From: Pseudomonas bananamidigenes | Lineage (GTDB): Bacteria > Pseudomonadota > Gammaproteobacteria > Pseudomonadales > Pseudomonadaceae | Length of the DNA stretch: 64,000 bases | Direction of reading: 5' to 3' | Assembly: GCF_001679645.1 (NCBI RefSeq) | Contig: NZ_LRUN01000058.1 | Coordinates: 31,029-95,028 of the forward strand | Shown: in pieces, positions 50,921 to 60,211 of the stretch | Position numbering within the stretch: the first letter of the stretch is position 1 | Layout: every line of letters begins with the position of its first letter | Notes under the pieces: model-generated | Database searches by the model: none | What the model saw: only the letters and a program-made list of their open reading frames with translations | Told to the model about the DNA's origin: nothing | Program-made: the position numbers and the translations under genes

Positions 50921-52270
50921 ATGCCGGTCAATACTCAACAGCTTACGACCCAGGCCGACTTGCTGCGGCGCGGCCTGGCAGACCTGCGAGCGCAAGACGC
51001 CGAACTCGCGCAGATTCTCGACGCCGAAGTCACACGCCAGCACCAGACCTTGTCACTGGTCTCTTCCGCCTGCGCTGCAAACCCACGCACCCTGGCAGCC
51101 TCCGCATCGGCACTGGTCAATGTGACGGCCGAAGGGACACCCGGCAGACGCTATAACGCCGGATGCGAAAACGTCACCCTGGTCGAGTCGCTGGCCATCC
51201 GCAGAGCCCGGGAGCTGTTTGGCGCTCAGTACGCCAACGTGCAATCACACTCGGCATCGAACGCCAATTACCAGGTGCTCACCGGCCTGCTCGAACCCGG
51301 AGACACGCTGCTGGGAATGGCCGTCGAACATGGCGGCCACCTGACTCATGGCAGCACTGCGGCATTCTCGAGCGACCATTACAAAGCGATCCGTTACGGT
51401 ACGACCGCCGAAGGCCTGATCGATTACGATGAGGTTCGCACGCTGGCTCTCGCCCATCGCCCGCGCATCATCATGTGCTGTGCGAGCGCCTACTCGCGGG
51501 TGGTGGACTTCGAGCGGTTCCGCGAAATTGCCGACGAGGCCGGCTCCATCCTGCTCGCCGACATTTCGCATATCGCCGGCCTGGTTGCCACCGGGCGTCA
51601 TCCAAGCCCGATTGACGTAGCGCACGTCACCACCACTTGCACTCACAAGCAACTCATGGGTCCCCGCGGCGGCCTGATCCTTTCCGGCCGGGATGCGAAT
51701 ACCAAGGTTCCCGGTCTGAGGACGACCTTCAACCGCGCCCTTGACCAGGCTGTGTTTCCCGGCATGCAAGGTGCGCCGGCCGTCAACATGATCGCGGCCA
51801 AGGCGGCGGCACTGGGGCATGCCATGTCGGCTGAGTTCGACGCGTACATGGCGCGGATCCGCAACTCGGCCGATGAACTGGCCACTGCGTTTCAAGCACA
51901 TGACTATGAAGTGGTGGGCGGACGCAGTGAAAACCATACGGTTCTGCTCCGGTTGCGCAGCGGCATCACCGGTTCCATTGCAGAATCGGCGCTGGAGCAA
52001 TGCGGAATCATCGTGAACAGGCACCGCGTCCCTGGCGAGCTTCGGTCATCCTCCGTGACCAGCGGATTGCGCATCGGCACCGGCTCCATTGCACAACGCC
52101 ACATCGACCGGCGAGGATGCCGGCAGATTGTCGATTTGATGTGCCGGATCCTCGACAAGGTGACACCGCTGGGTGAGCGGGACTACGCACTGGAGCCTGC
52201 CGCGAAGGAACAATTCCGCTTGCAGACCGAAGCGTTGTGCACGCTCTATCCCATTGCCGATTACGCGTAA
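50921..52270 (+). CDS. Serine hydroxymethyltransferase-like PLP enzyme (divergent)
   Basis: The 449-residue protein aligns along its length with GlyA: AEGTPGRRYNAGCENVTLVE, EHGGHLTHGS, ADISHIAGLVATGRHPSP, THKQLMGPRGGLILSG (PLP lysine K243) and VTSGLRIGT (R384). D214 and H217 for PLP are kept. Compared with E. coli GlyA as remembered, LIASENY is LVSSACA, Y55 is T69 and Y65 is N79, while E57 is kept as E71. Such changes argue against normal serine-folate chemistry; an aldolase or transaldolase-like role is possible. There are about 13 extra N-terminal and 15 C-terminal residues. GGGAAGG precedes the ATG at a long spacing. Confidence 0.85.
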   Translation: MPVNTQQLTTQADLLRRGLADLRAQDAELAQILDAEVTRQHQTLSLVSSACAANPRTLAASASALVNVTAEGTPGRRYNAGCENVTLVESLAIRRARELFGAQYANVQSHSASNANYQVLTGLLEPGDTLLGMAVEHGGHLTHGSTAAFSSDHYKAIRYGTTAEGLIDYDEVRTLALAHRPRIIMCCASAYSRVVDFERFREIADEAGSILLADISHIAGLVATGRHPSPIDVAHVTTTCTHKQLMGPRGGLILSGRDANTKVPGLRTTFNRALDQAVFPGMQGAPAVNMIAAKAAALGHAMSAEFDAYMARIRNSADELATAFQAHDYEVVGGRSENHTVLLRLRSGITGSIAESALEQCGIIVNRHRVPGELRSSSVTSGLRIGTGSIAQRHIDRRGCRQIVDLMCRILDKVTPLGERDYALEPAAKEQFRLQTEALCTLYPIADYA

Positions 52271-52331
52271 CGTGCAGAATCCCTACCCCTGAAACCGAAA
52301 GCGTTCGGGATCACTTGCAGAATCCGCGAAA

Positions 52332-52359
52332 ACAAAAAACCCGGCGCCAGGCCGGGTTT
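52332..52359. terminator. Bidirectional terminator between SHMT-like gene and permease
   Basis: AACCCGGC and GCCGGGTT pair around a short loop, with an A-run on one side and TTT on the other. On the minus strand it ends in TTTTTTG, so it mainly serves the permease; it can also end the plus-strand gene. Confidence 0.85.
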
Positions 52360-52378
52360 GATGTGTGTGATCGCCGCG

Positions 52379-53791
52379 TTACTTCACGGCGGCGTGCAAC
52401 GCTTGCTGCGCGCCACGTTTGTTCTTGATCACATAGCAGCCCCACATGAACACGACCCACACCGGAATCGCATACACCGAGATCTGGATGCCCGGGATCA
52501 GCAGCATCACGCCAAGAATGAACGCCACGAACGCCAGGCAGATGTAGTTGCCGTACGGGTACCACAGCGCCTTGAACAGCGGCTTCTGGTTGGTCTTGTT
52601 CATGTGCTGGCGGAACTTGAAGTGCGAGAAGCTGATCATCGCCCAGTTGATCACCAGCGTCGCCACGACCAGCGACATCAGCAGTTCCAGCGCATGTTGA
52701 GGCATCAGATAGTTGAGCAGCACGGCCACCAGGGTGACCGCCGCCGAAGCCAGAATCGAACGCACCGGTACGCCGCGCTTGTCGATCTTCGCCAGACCTT
52801 TCGGCGCATCGCCCTGCTCCGCCATGCCCAGCAGCATGCGGCTGTTGCAGTAGGTGCCGCTGTTGTACACCGACAGCGCTGCAGTCAGCACCACGAAATT
52901 GAGCAGGTGCGCAGCCGTGTTGCTGCCGAGCATCGAGAACACCTGAACGAACGGGCTGCCGCTGTAGGAGTCGCCCGACGCATTGAGGGTATCCAGCAGG
53001 CTGTTCCACGGGGTCAGCGACAACAGAATCACCAGTGCGCCGATGTAGAAAATCAGGATCCGGTAGATCACCTGGTTGATCGCTTTCGGGATCACGGTTT
53101 TCGGCTTGTCGGCCTCGGCTGCGGTGAAACCGAGCATTTCCAGACCACCGAAGGAAAACATGATGATCGCCATGGCCATCACCAGACCGCTGACGCCATT
53201 GGGGAAGAAGCCGCCGTGGGACCACAGGTTGCTGACCGAAGCCTGCGGGCCGCCATGGCCGCTGACCAGCAGGTAGCTGCCCAGGGCGATCATGCCGACG
53301 ATGGCCACGACCTTGATGATCGCGAACCAGAACTCGGCCTCACCGAAAACCTTGACGTTGGCCAGGTTGATCGCATTGATCAGCAGGAAGAACGCAGCCG
53401 CGGTGACCCAGCTCGGGATGTCCGGCGCCCAGTAGTGGATGTACTTGCCGACGGCTGTCAGCTCCGACATGCCCACCAGGATGTACAGGATCCAGCAGTT
53501 CCAGCCCGACAGGAAACCGGCGAAACCGCCCCAGTATTTGTGCGCGAAGTGGCTGAAGGAACCGGCCACCGGCTCTTCGACGATCATCTCGCCGAGCTGG
53601 CGCATGATCATGAAGGCGATGAAGCCGCAGATGGCATAGCCGAGGATCATCGACGGGCCGGCGGATTTCAGCACCCCCGCCGAGCCGAGGAACAATCCGG
53701 TGCCGATCGCGCCGCCAAGGGCGATCAGTTGAATATGGCGATTTTTCAGGCCGCGTTTCAGCTCGCCTGATTGCGAGTTTTGTCCACTCAT
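52379..53791 (-). CDS. Amino acid permease (AAT/APC family)
   Basis: This 470-residue inner-membrane importer has about 12 hydrophobic segments. It shows the AAT-family signature GLKNRHIQLIALGGAIGTGL near the N-terminus and AVGKYIHYWAPDIPSW further on. Related E. coli proteins include AroP, PheP, ProY and GabP; the substrate cannot be told from sequence alone. The ATG at 53791 (MSGQNSQSGELKRGLKN) is used; a TTG at 53809 is less likely. A sigma70-type promoter at 54043-54071 would give a leader of about 245 bases. Confidence 0.9.
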   Translation of the reverse strand: MSGQNSQSGELKRGLKNRHIQLIALGGAIGTGLFLGSAGVLKSAGPSMILGYAICGFIAFMIMRQLGEMIVEEPVAGSFSHFAHKYWGGFAGFLSGWNCWILYILVGMSELTAVGKYIHYWAPDIPSWVTAAAFFLLINAINLANVKVFGEAEFWFAIIKVVAIVGMIALGSYLLVSGHGGPQASVSNLWSHGGFFPNGVSGLVMAMAIIMFSFGGLEMLGFTAAEADKPKTVIPKAINQVIYRILIFYIGALVILLSLTPWNSLLDTLNASGDSYSGSPFVQVFSMLGSNTAAHLLNFVVLTAALSVYNSGTYCNSRMLLGMAEQGDAPKGLAKIDKRGVPVRSILASAAVTLVAVLLNYLMPQHALELLMSLVVATLVINWAMISFSHFKFRQHMNKTNQKPLFKALWYPYGNYICLAFVAFILGVMLLIPGIQISVYAIPVWVVFMWGCYVIKNKRGAQQALHAAVK

Positions 53792-54566
53792 GAAAAAGGT
53801 CTCACACAAGGTTTGATGATGTTCAGTAGACGTTGCTGCAAGGTTGCGATTTCAGCCAGCCCTGATCAAACCCCAGCGCAAGCACCAGGCATTCAGTTTT
53901 CTTACAACGGTCATGCGTCACCTGTTTGTTCTTGTCTGTGACGAAATCGAACCCGACACGCTCGTGACGCGGCGGAGTGAACAAGGCGGATAGCCTTGAG
54001 GTTTGCGCGATTACGCAGAGGGTCACAGTTAAAACGCGGCGCATTGTACACCGCTAACCCCCTGCTGCCAGACCCCGCTGGATCAGCGAGCCGGTTGCCG
54101 GGATTGCGTGTGTCCGTCCCGGGCGACCCGGACGGCTGCAAAAATTGAGTCAGGCCTTTGCAGGCCATCGGCGTGGACGATGGTCAATCCGCCCCACGAA
54201 GAGAAGTGAAAATGGATATCGGCGTTCATTGCGCCTCCTTCTTGTTATGCACCTGCACGACAGGCATGGGGCGCATCTCACCTTTCAAACGAGCCTGAAA
54301 CAAGCACGCCAGAGCCCTGCGCAAGGCCCGGCGGGACGGGTTCCGGCAGATTTTCCTTACAGCCTGACAGACGCATCCGATTCACGGGGCTACGGCGACT
54401 TTTCCGTAAATATCGGCTGACACTGCGTAACGGAAATTTTCCACTCCACACCAACCGGAGCCTGGTGCGGAGATTGACGTTAGCTGGCTAACTATTTGAA
54501 AGCCGTTAAGTTTTCTGTTGTAAAACAAGAAAAAACACCTCAAAAAAAAAGAAATAAAAAGTCCAA
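53792..54566. other. Long intergenic region upstream of the permease
   Basis: This stretch of about 775 bases contains the permease promoter and long leader, and no convincing gene. Short frames near 54145-54420 lack a ribosome-binding site and a plausible product. The last part (54480-54566) is very A-rich. Confidence 0.6.
54043..54071 (-). promoter_or_regulatory. Sigma70 promoter candidate for the permease
   Basis: On the minus strand CTGGCA and TACAAT are separated by 17 bases; the -10 matches 5 of 6 and the -35 matches 4 of 6 consensus bases. It points towards the permease gene about 250 bases away. Confidence 0.6.
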
Positions 54567-54598
54567 AAAAAACGCCAACTCCAAGAGTTGGCGTTTTC
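54567..54598. terminator. Terminator after rluB
   Basis: AACGCCAACT and AGTTGGCGTT form a perfect 10-bp stem with a 5-base loop. On the minus strand it is followed by eight T residues, so it closes rluB. Confidence 0.92.
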
Positions 54599-54639
54599 TG
54601 TTTCAGCTTGAGGCTTGCCGCTCGAAACTTGCAGCTGCC

Positions 54640-55851
54640 TTATTCCGGCTTCTTGCGACCGAACCCCGGACGCTGGCCGGAACCGGCAGGTGCGCCACGG
54701 CGTTTGCCCGATGGCTTGTCATCGTCAGCCAGCCTGATGCCTGGACGCTTCGGTGCCGGTTTGGCCGGACGCTTGGTATCGGCCGGACGATCCGCCACCG
54801 GCGTACCGCGACCGGCAGGCGCACGACCTTCACCGCGATCGGTACGAGCGCGTGGTGCACGCTCACCTTCAGGACGCACCGCAGGCTTGCGAGCCGGGCG
54901 CTCGCCTTCGATCTGCGGCTCACGCGCCGGGCGCGGGCCGGCAGCAGCCGGTGCACCGTTTGCCGGACGCAGTGTGCGCACGCGCTCGGTGCGAGCCATC
55001 GGTCGCGACGACTTGCGCTGCATACGCTCGAGCTTGTCCTTGCTCTTGGCATTCAACTGCGGCAGCGCCACGGGTGTCAGACCGACTTCGGCGCTCAGCA
55101 CGTCGACTTCGTACTGACTCATTTCGCGCCAGCGGCCCATCGGCAGATCGGAATTGAGGAACACCGGACCAAAACGCACGCGCTTCAGGCGGCTGACCAC
55201 CAGGCCCTGGGATTCCCACAGGCGACGCACTTCACGGTTACGACCTTCCATCACCACGCAGTGATACCAGTGGTTGAAGCCTTCGCCGCCCGGTGCCTGC
55301 TGAATGTCGGTGAAACGCGCCGGGCCGTCTTCCAGCACGACGCCGGCCTTCAGACGCTCGATCATCTCGTCATCGACTTCGCCACGAACACGGACGGCGT
55401 ACTCTCGGTCCATCTCGAAGGACGGATGCATCAAGCGGTTGGCCAGCTCGCCGTCAGTGGTGAACATCAGCAGGCCGGTGGTGTTGATGTCGAGGCGACC
55501 GATATTGATCCAGCGCCCTTCTTTCGGGCGTGGCAACTTGTCGAACACGGTCGGGCGGCCTTCCGGGTCGTCGCGGGTGCAGATCTCGCCGTCGGGCTTG
55601 TTGTACATGATCACGCGGCGGACCGATTCGGCCGCCTCTTCGCGCTTGATGACCTTGCCATCGATGGTAATGGCGTCGTGCATGTCGACACGCAGGCCGA
55701 GGGTGGCATCTGTGCCATTGACCTTGATCCGGCCCTGGCTGATCCACGCTTCGACGTCACGGCGCGAGCCGACGCCGATACGGGCGAGGACCTTTTGCAG
55801 TTTTTCGCCTGCCGGGCGAATTTCCTGGTCGTCTTTCTGATTGTCACTCAT
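54640..55851 (-). CDS. rluB: 23S rRNA pseudouridine synthase RluB
   Basis: RluB makes pseudouridine 2605 in 23S rRNA. The 403-residue protein has an S4 RNA-binding domain (about 16-62, EKLQKVLARIGVGSRRDVEA). The RsuA-type catalytic motif is GRLDINTTGLL with D121. From about 290 a long Arg/Pro/Ala-rich tail follows, as in other pseudomonad RluB. The ATG at 55851 is preceded by GGGAGG eight bases upstream; longer frames lack this. It is linked to scpAB as usual. Confidence 0.94.
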   Translation of the reverse strand: MSDNQKDDQEIRPAGEKLQKVLARIGVGSRRDVEAWISQGRIKVNGTDATLGLRVDMHDAITIDGKVIKREEAAESVRRVIMYNKPDGEICTRDDPEGRPTVFDKLPRPKEGRWINIGRLDINTTGLLMFTTDGELANRLMHPSFEMDREYAVRVRGEVDDEMIERLKAGVVLEDGPARFTDIQQAPGGEGFNHWYHCVVMEGRNREVRRLWESQGLVVSRLKRVRFGPVFLNSDLPMGRWREMSQYEVDVLSAEVGLTPVALPQLNAKSKDKLERMQRKSSRPMARTERVRTLRPANGAPAAAGPRPAREPQIEGERPARKPAVRPEGERAPRARTDRGEGRAPAGRGTPVADRPADTKRPAKPAPKRPGIRLADDDKPSGKRRGAPAGSGQRPGFGRKKPE

Positions 55852-56005
55852 CTGGGCACCTCCCGGTGTGATCTGTTCAACGGCCCTGAGTTGAGCCGCT
55901 GAATCGTTGAAATCTGGGTTTTCGGGCGAAGGGATCGCCGAAGGGTCGCGAATCATACGCGGATGTGTCCGCGCGCGCATCAGAGACTAGCCGATCGCGG
56001 CCAGG

Positions 56006-56197
56006 TTATTTCTTTTTCCGCCGACCGGTGGCACCGAGTCTGATCAGGCGCAGTGCGGCCTCGGCCAGCACCGTGCGCTTGTCATCCTTGTCGAGTTTCT
56101 TCCAGGCCCTGATCTCGCGCTTGCTGCGGCCGCACCCTAGGCAGATGTCATCGCTGAACTTGCAGAGGCTGATGCACGGGTCTTTGGTCGAGCTCAT
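56006..56197 (-). CDS. DUF1289 Cys-rich small protein
   Basis: This 63-residue protein has the DUF1289 Cys pattern: PCISLC near the N-terminus and ICLGCGRSKREIRAWK after it, probably binding a metal. The C-terminus is strongly basic. The function of the family is unknown. The ATG at 56197 lies two bases after the scpB stop, overlapping its reading region, so it is the third gene of the scpA-scpB unit. Confidence 0.9.
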   Translation of the reverse strand: MSSTKDPCISLCKFSDDICLGCGRSKREIRAWKKLDKDDKRTVLAEAALRLIRLGATGRRKKK

Positions 56198-56199
56198 GC

Positions 56200-57189
56200 T
56201 CAATCCTCGAACTCGCGGCGCTCGGCTTCAATGGCTTCGGCCAGTGCCCGGGCTTCGGCTTCTTCTTCGCTCAGTTCTTCATCGGCAGCCGGCTGTTCAA
56301 GCCGGGCGACGGCAGCCAGCAATTTCTCCCGGGCTTCGGCAACACCGAGGACGTCTTCTTCAGGCTCAGGCTCAAGATCGGGCTCAGCCTCCGGCTCCGC
56401 TTCGAATTCAACATCGACGGATAGTCTGGCCGGATCGGTCTCGAAACCGGACGACACCGACTCGCCATCTGCCACATCCCGCAGCAAATCATCGAAGTCG
56501 GTCTTGATTCCCTCCTCCATGCTGTCCAGTTCGAGCAGCAATGTGTGGAAACTGGTTTCCTCTTTCGGCTCTTCCTGCCCGGCGCTGGCATCGGCCAGTT
56601 CCTGCAGCCCCGTGGGGACCGGGGCATCGTCGAAGTCGAGCACCGGGTCCGGTTCGATCTCACGCAATTCGGCCAGCGGTGGCAACTCATCGAGGCTCTT
56701 GAGGTTGAAATGATCGAGAAACGCCTTGGTGGTGGCGAACATCGCCGGTTTGCCCGGCACGTCACGGTAGCCGACGACACGGATCCATTCACGCTCGATC
56801 AGAGTCTTGACGATGTTGGTGTTGACCGCCACGCCCCGTACGTCCTCGATCTCGCCTCGGGTGATCGGCTGGCGATAAGCGATCAGCGCCATGGTTTCCA
56901 GCAGGGCCCGGGAATAACGTTGCGGGCGTTCTTCCCATAGACGACCGACCCACGGTGCGAATTTCTCGCGAATCTGCAGACGATAGCCGGAGGCCACCTC
57001 CTTGAGCTCGAATGCCCGCCCCTCACAGGACTTTTCCAGCAGGGCCAGGGCTTTCTTGAAGACCGGTGGCTCCGGTCGTTCGCCTTCCTCGAACAATTCG
57101 TACAGTCGATCAAGGGTTTGCGGCTTTCCCGAGGCCAACAGAAAGGCTTCAAGCAGGGGCGCCAGCTCGCGGGGTTCAGTCAGGTTCAT
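56200..57189 (-). CDS. scpB: Chromosome segregation protein ScpB
   Basis: ScpB is the winged-helix (kite) subunit of the Smc-ScpAB condensin. Residues 1-175 carry the two winged helices, with LLEAFLLASGKPQTLDRLYE near the start. YSRALLETMALIAYRQPITR and ATTKAFLDHFNLKSLDELPP follow. Residues about 180-329 form a long Glu/Asp-rich tail, making it longer than the 190-residue Bacillus protein but usual for Pseudomonas. It lies 11 bases after scpA. Confidence 0.94.
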   Translation of the reverse strand: MNLTEPRELAPLLEAFLLASGKPQTLDRLYELFEEGERPEPPVFKKALALLEKSCEGRAFELKEVASGYRLQIREKFAPWVGRLWEERPQRYSRALLETMALIAYRQPITRGEIEDVRGVAVNTNIVKTLIEREWIRVVGYRDVPGKPAMFATTKAFLDHFNLKSLDELPPLAELREIEPDPVLDFDDAPVPTGLQELADASAGQEEPKEETSFHTLLLELDSMEEGIKTDFDDLLRDVADGESVSSGFETDPARLSVDVEFEAEPEAEPDLEPEPEEDVLGVAEAREKLLAAVARLEQPAADEELSEEEAEARALAEAIEAERREFED

Positions 57190-57200
57190 GTTCAGACTCG

Positions 57201-58019
57201 TTATTCGACTCGGGCTCGCACGTGGATCGCGGCGAACGGCTCATTCTGCACCAGCTCGACCAGGGACTCCTTGACCAGTTCAAGGATCGCCATGAAGGTC
57301 ACCACCACACCGAGCCGACCTTCCTCGGCGGTGAACAGCTCGACGAACGGCACAAAGCCGCCGCCCTTGAGCCGTTCCAGCACATCGCTCATGCGTTCGC
57401 GGGTGGACAACGCCTCGCGGCTGACCTGATGACTTTCGAACATGTCGCCACGGCGCAACACTTCGGCCATGGACATCAGTATTTCTTCCAGCGCCACATC
57501 CGGCAGCAACTTGCGCACGGTCACCTGAGGGGCCTCGAGCTTCGGCACGATCACATCGCGACCGACCCGACTCAGCCCGTCGATGCCTTCGGCGGCCACC
57601 TTGAAGCGCTCGTACTCCTGCAAGCGGCGGATCAGCTCGGCGCGCGGGTCTTCCTCTTCGTCCTCGACGGTTTCGGCCCGGGGCAGCAGCATCCGCGACT
57701 TGATTTCGGCCAGCATCGCGGCCATCACCAGATATTCGGCGGCGAGCTCCAGGCGCACCGATTGCATCAGCTCGACATAGCCCATGTACTGACGGGTTAT
57801 TTCCGCCACCGGAATGTCGAGGATGTCGATGTTCTGTTTGCGGATCAGGTACAGCAGCAGGTCGAGCGGGCCTTCGAAGGCTTCGAGGAAGACTTCCAGC
57901 GCGTCCGGCGGGATGTACAGGTCCAGCGGCATCTCCGTGACGGCCTGGCCATAGACCATGGCAAACGGCAGTTCCTGCTGGGCACCGGCCTGGGGATCGA
58001 CGGTTTCGACTGCGGACAT
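57201..58019 (-). CDS. scpA: Chromosome segregation protein ScpA
   Basis: ScpA is the kleisin that bridges Smc heads. The 272-residue protein has the N-terminal kleisin motif FEGPLDLLLYLIRKQNIDIL (48-67) and the following DIPVAEITRQYMGYVE. The C-terminal winged helix is around residues 190-265. It starts at the ATG at 58019, which abuts the end of the YciO-type gene. Confidence 0.95.
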   Translation of the reverse strand: MSAVETVDPQAGAQQELPFAMVYGQAVTEMPLDLYIPPDALEVFLEAFEGPLDLLLYLIRKQNIDILDIPVAEITRQYMGYVELMQSVRLELAAEYLVMAAMLAEIKSRMLLPRAETVEDEEEDPRAELIRRLQEYERFKVAAEGIDGLSRVGRDVIVPKLEAPQVTVRKLLPDVALEEILMSMAEVLRRGDMFESHQVSREALSTRERMSDVLERLKGGGFVPFVELFTAEEGRLGVVVTFMAILELVKESLVELVQNEPFAAIHVRARVE

Positions 58020-58649
58020 TCAGGCCTCGACCATGAACGGCGCAGGATCGCCGCAACCGACGCGGACCACTTCCGGATCGTCGCCGGTCAGGTCGATCAC
58101 GGTGGAGGCCTTGATGCCGCCGAAACCGCCGTCGATGATCAGATCGACCTGATGCTCAAGCAATTGACGCATTTCGTAAGGATCGCTCAGCGGGTCTTCA
58201 TCGCCGGGCATGATCAGGGTCACGCTCATCAATGGCTCACCCAGCTCGGCCAGCAGCGCCAGGGCAATCGGGTGGCTGGGCACCCGCAGACCGATGGTGC
58301 GCTTCTTCGGGTGCAGCAACAGTCGCGGCACTTCGCGGGTGGCGTTGAGAATGAAGGTGTAAGGGCCCGGCAGATGGGCCTTGAGAATCCGGAAGGTGCC
58401 GGTGTCGATCTTGGCGTAATTGCCCAGTTGCGACAGATCACTGCAGATCAGCGCGAAGTTGTGCTTTTCATCGAGCTGACGCAGGCGCCGGACACGCTCG
58501 ATCGCCGTTTTGTCGCCGATCTGGCAACCGATTGCGTAGGAAGAGTCCGTTGGATAGACCACCACCCCGCCCTTGCGGATGATCTCGACCGCCTGCTTGA
58601 TCAGGCGCGCTTGCGGGTTTTCCGGATGAATCTGGAAAAATTGGCTCAC
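58020..58649 (-). CDS. YciO/Sua5-family protein
   Basis: This 209-residue protein has the YrdC-like RNA-binding fold: GGVVVYPTDSSYAIGCQIG, RLRQLDEKHNFALICSDLSQ and LPGPYTFILNATREVPRLLL. It resembles E. coli YciO more than TsaC; such proteins are often annotated as threonylcarbamoyl-AMP synthases. The GTG at 58649 (V/M SQFFQIHPENPQARL) is chosen because AGGTAGAGA precedes it. The ATG at 58688 would overlap the PHP gene and adds an unconserved stretch. Confidence 0.9.
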   Translation of the reverse strand: MSQFFQIHPENPQARLIKQAVEIIRKGGVVVYPTDSSYAIGCQIGDKTAIERVRRLRQLDEKHNFALICSDLSQLGNYAKIDTGTFRILKAHLPGPYTFILNATREVPRLLLHPKKRTIGLRVPSHPIALALLAELGEPLMSVTLIMPGDEDPLSDPYEMRQLLEHQVDLIIDGGFGGIKASTVIDLTGDDPEVVRVGCGDPAPFMVEA

Positions 58650-58662
58650 ATTCTCTACCTGT

Positions 58663-59526
58663 TCAGACGGCGGCAATAACTGTGTCATGTTTGAACCGAC
58701 ACCACAGGGGTGGAAGGTCCTCAGGGAGCGGCCGGTACTGGCCGATCTCCGACCAGCCTCCAGGGCCATGAAAATCACTGCCGGCGCTGACCAGCAGACC
58801 GAACTCACGGGCAAGGATCGCCAGGCTGCCTACCTGTTCCGCAGGCTGATAACCGTTGACGACTTCAATCGCCTGTCCGCCCGCTTGAATATAGTCGGCA
58901 ATCAGCTTTCGGCGCTTGCTGCGGGTGAAATCGTAGTGCCAGGGATGCGCCAGGCTGACCCAGGCCCCGGCGGCGCGCAGCGTGCCGACGGTTTCATCGA
59001 GGGTCGGCCAGTGTTGCTTGACGTCCCCAAGCTTGCCGGCGCCGAGCCATTTGCGAAACGCCTCGGCGCGGTCCTTGACGAATCCTTCGCGCACCATCCA
59101 GTCGGCGAAATGCGGACGGGCCGGCGCGTTGCCGCTGTCGCCCAGCTCCTGCTGGATCTGCCGTGCGCCGTCGAGTGCGCCGGGCATGCCCTTGAGGGCG
59201 AGCTTGCGGCTTATTTCTTCAGACCGCAGCCAGCGGCCATCGTGCAACTTCGCAATCGCCTCGACCAACGGCGCGGCGTTGACGTCGAAGCCATAACCCA
59301 GCACATGAATGGTCGCCCCGCCCCAGGTGCAGGACAGTTCGACGCCGTTGACCAGTTGCATCCCCAGCTCTTCGGCAGCGACACGCGCCTCGGCGAGGCC
59401 TTCGACGGTATCGTGATCGGTCAGGGCCAGGATTCGCACGCCGTTCTCGAACGCACGCGCAACCAGTGCCGCAGGCGCCAGGGCACCATCGGAGGCCGTG
59501 CTGTGGCAGTGCAAATCGACATTCAC
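58663..59526 (-). CDS. PHP-domain nuclease, RNase AM type (YciV)
   Basis: RNase AM (YciV, earlier TrpH) is a 5'-3' exonuclease maturing 5S and 23S rRNA ends in E. coli. The 287-residue protein has the PHP metal motifs VDLHCHSTASDG (3-14), LALTDHDTVEGL and NGVELSCTW. It ends with VSAGSDFHGPGG. The start is taken as the GTG at 59526 (V/M NVDLHCH); a TTG at 59544 is the only longer choice. It is convergent-free and divergent from yciB. Confidence 0.9.
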   Translation of the reverse strand: MNVDLHCHSTASDGALAPAALVARAFENGVRILALTDHDTVEGLAEARVAAEELGMQLVNGVELSCTWGGATIHVLGYGFDVNAAPLVEAIAKLHDGRWLRSEEISRKLALKGMPGALDGARQIQQELGDSGNAPARPHFADWMVREGFVKDRAEAFRKWLGAGKLGDVKQHWPTLDETVGTLRAAGAWVSLAHPWHYDFTRSKRRKLIADYIQAGGQAIEVVNGYQPAEQVGSLAILAREFGLLVSAGSDFHGPGGWSEIGQYRPLPEDLPPLWCRFKHDTVIAAV

Positions 59527-59613
59527 GGGGTTGTGTAACCTCAAATCAGCTGGCGCTATCGCGCGCCCATATGTTTGTTATTATGCCGCCACATCCAGCT
59601 TCTGGCTCTCACT

Positions 59614-60210
59614 GTGAAACAATTCATCGATTTCATCCCGCTTCTGCTGTTCTTCATCGTCTACAAACTCGACCCCCGTACCGTCGATGTCGCCGGTCAC
59701 GAGTTGACCGTCGGCGGTATCTACAGCGCCACCGCAATGCTGATCGTCAGCTCTCTGGTGGTCTACGGCGCGCTCTTCATCAAGCAGCGCAAGCTGGAGA
59801 AGAGCCAGTGGCTGACCCTGATCGCCTGCCTCGTGTTCGGCAGCCTGACCCTGGCTTTCCACAGCGAAACCTTCCTGAAATGGAAAGCCCCGGTGGTCAA
59901 CTGGCTGTTCGCCCTGGCCTTCATCGGCAGCCACTTCATCGGTGACCGCCTGCTGATCAAGCGCATCATGGGCCACGCCCTGACCCTGCCGGACCCGGTC
60001 TGGACCCGCCTGAACATCGCCTGGATCGCCTTTTTCCTGTTCTGCGGCGCCGCCAACCTGTTCGTTGCCTTCACCTTCCAGAGCATCTGGGTGGACTTCA
60101 AGGTGTTCGGCAGCCTGGGCATGACCGTGCTGTTCCTGGTGGGCCAGGGCATCTACCTGTCCCGTCACCTGCACGACGCCGATACCACAACGCCAAAAAC
60201 CGAGGACTGA
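59614..60210 (+). CDS. yciB: Inner-membrane septation protein YciB
   Basis: YciB (IspA/IspZ, septation protein A) is an inner-membrane protein linked to cell envelope and division. The 198-residue protein starts (V/M)KQFIDFIPLLLFFIVYKLDP and has about five membrane segments. It keeps FKWKAP-like FLKWKAPVVNWLFALAFI and the LNIAWIAFFLFCGAANLFVA stretch. It begins at a GTG. The next gene, yciI, starts one base after its stop region, as in other gammaproteobacteria. Confidence 0.94.
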   Translation: MKQFIDFIPLLLFFIVYKLDPRTVDVAGHELTVGGIYSATAMLIVSSLVVYGALFIKQRKLEKSQWLTLIACLVFGSLTLAFHSETFLKWKAPVVNWLFALAFIGSHFIGDRLLIKRIMGHALTLPDPVWTRLNIAWIAFFLFCGAANLFVAFTFQSIWVDFKVFGSLGMTVLFLVGQGIYLSRHLHDADTTTPKTED

Positions 60211-60211
60211 C

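Noticed and set aside
53823..54420. Short frames in the permease upstream region
   Set aside because: None has a ribosome-binding site, plausible composition or recognisable domain; the permease promoter and leader explain the space better.
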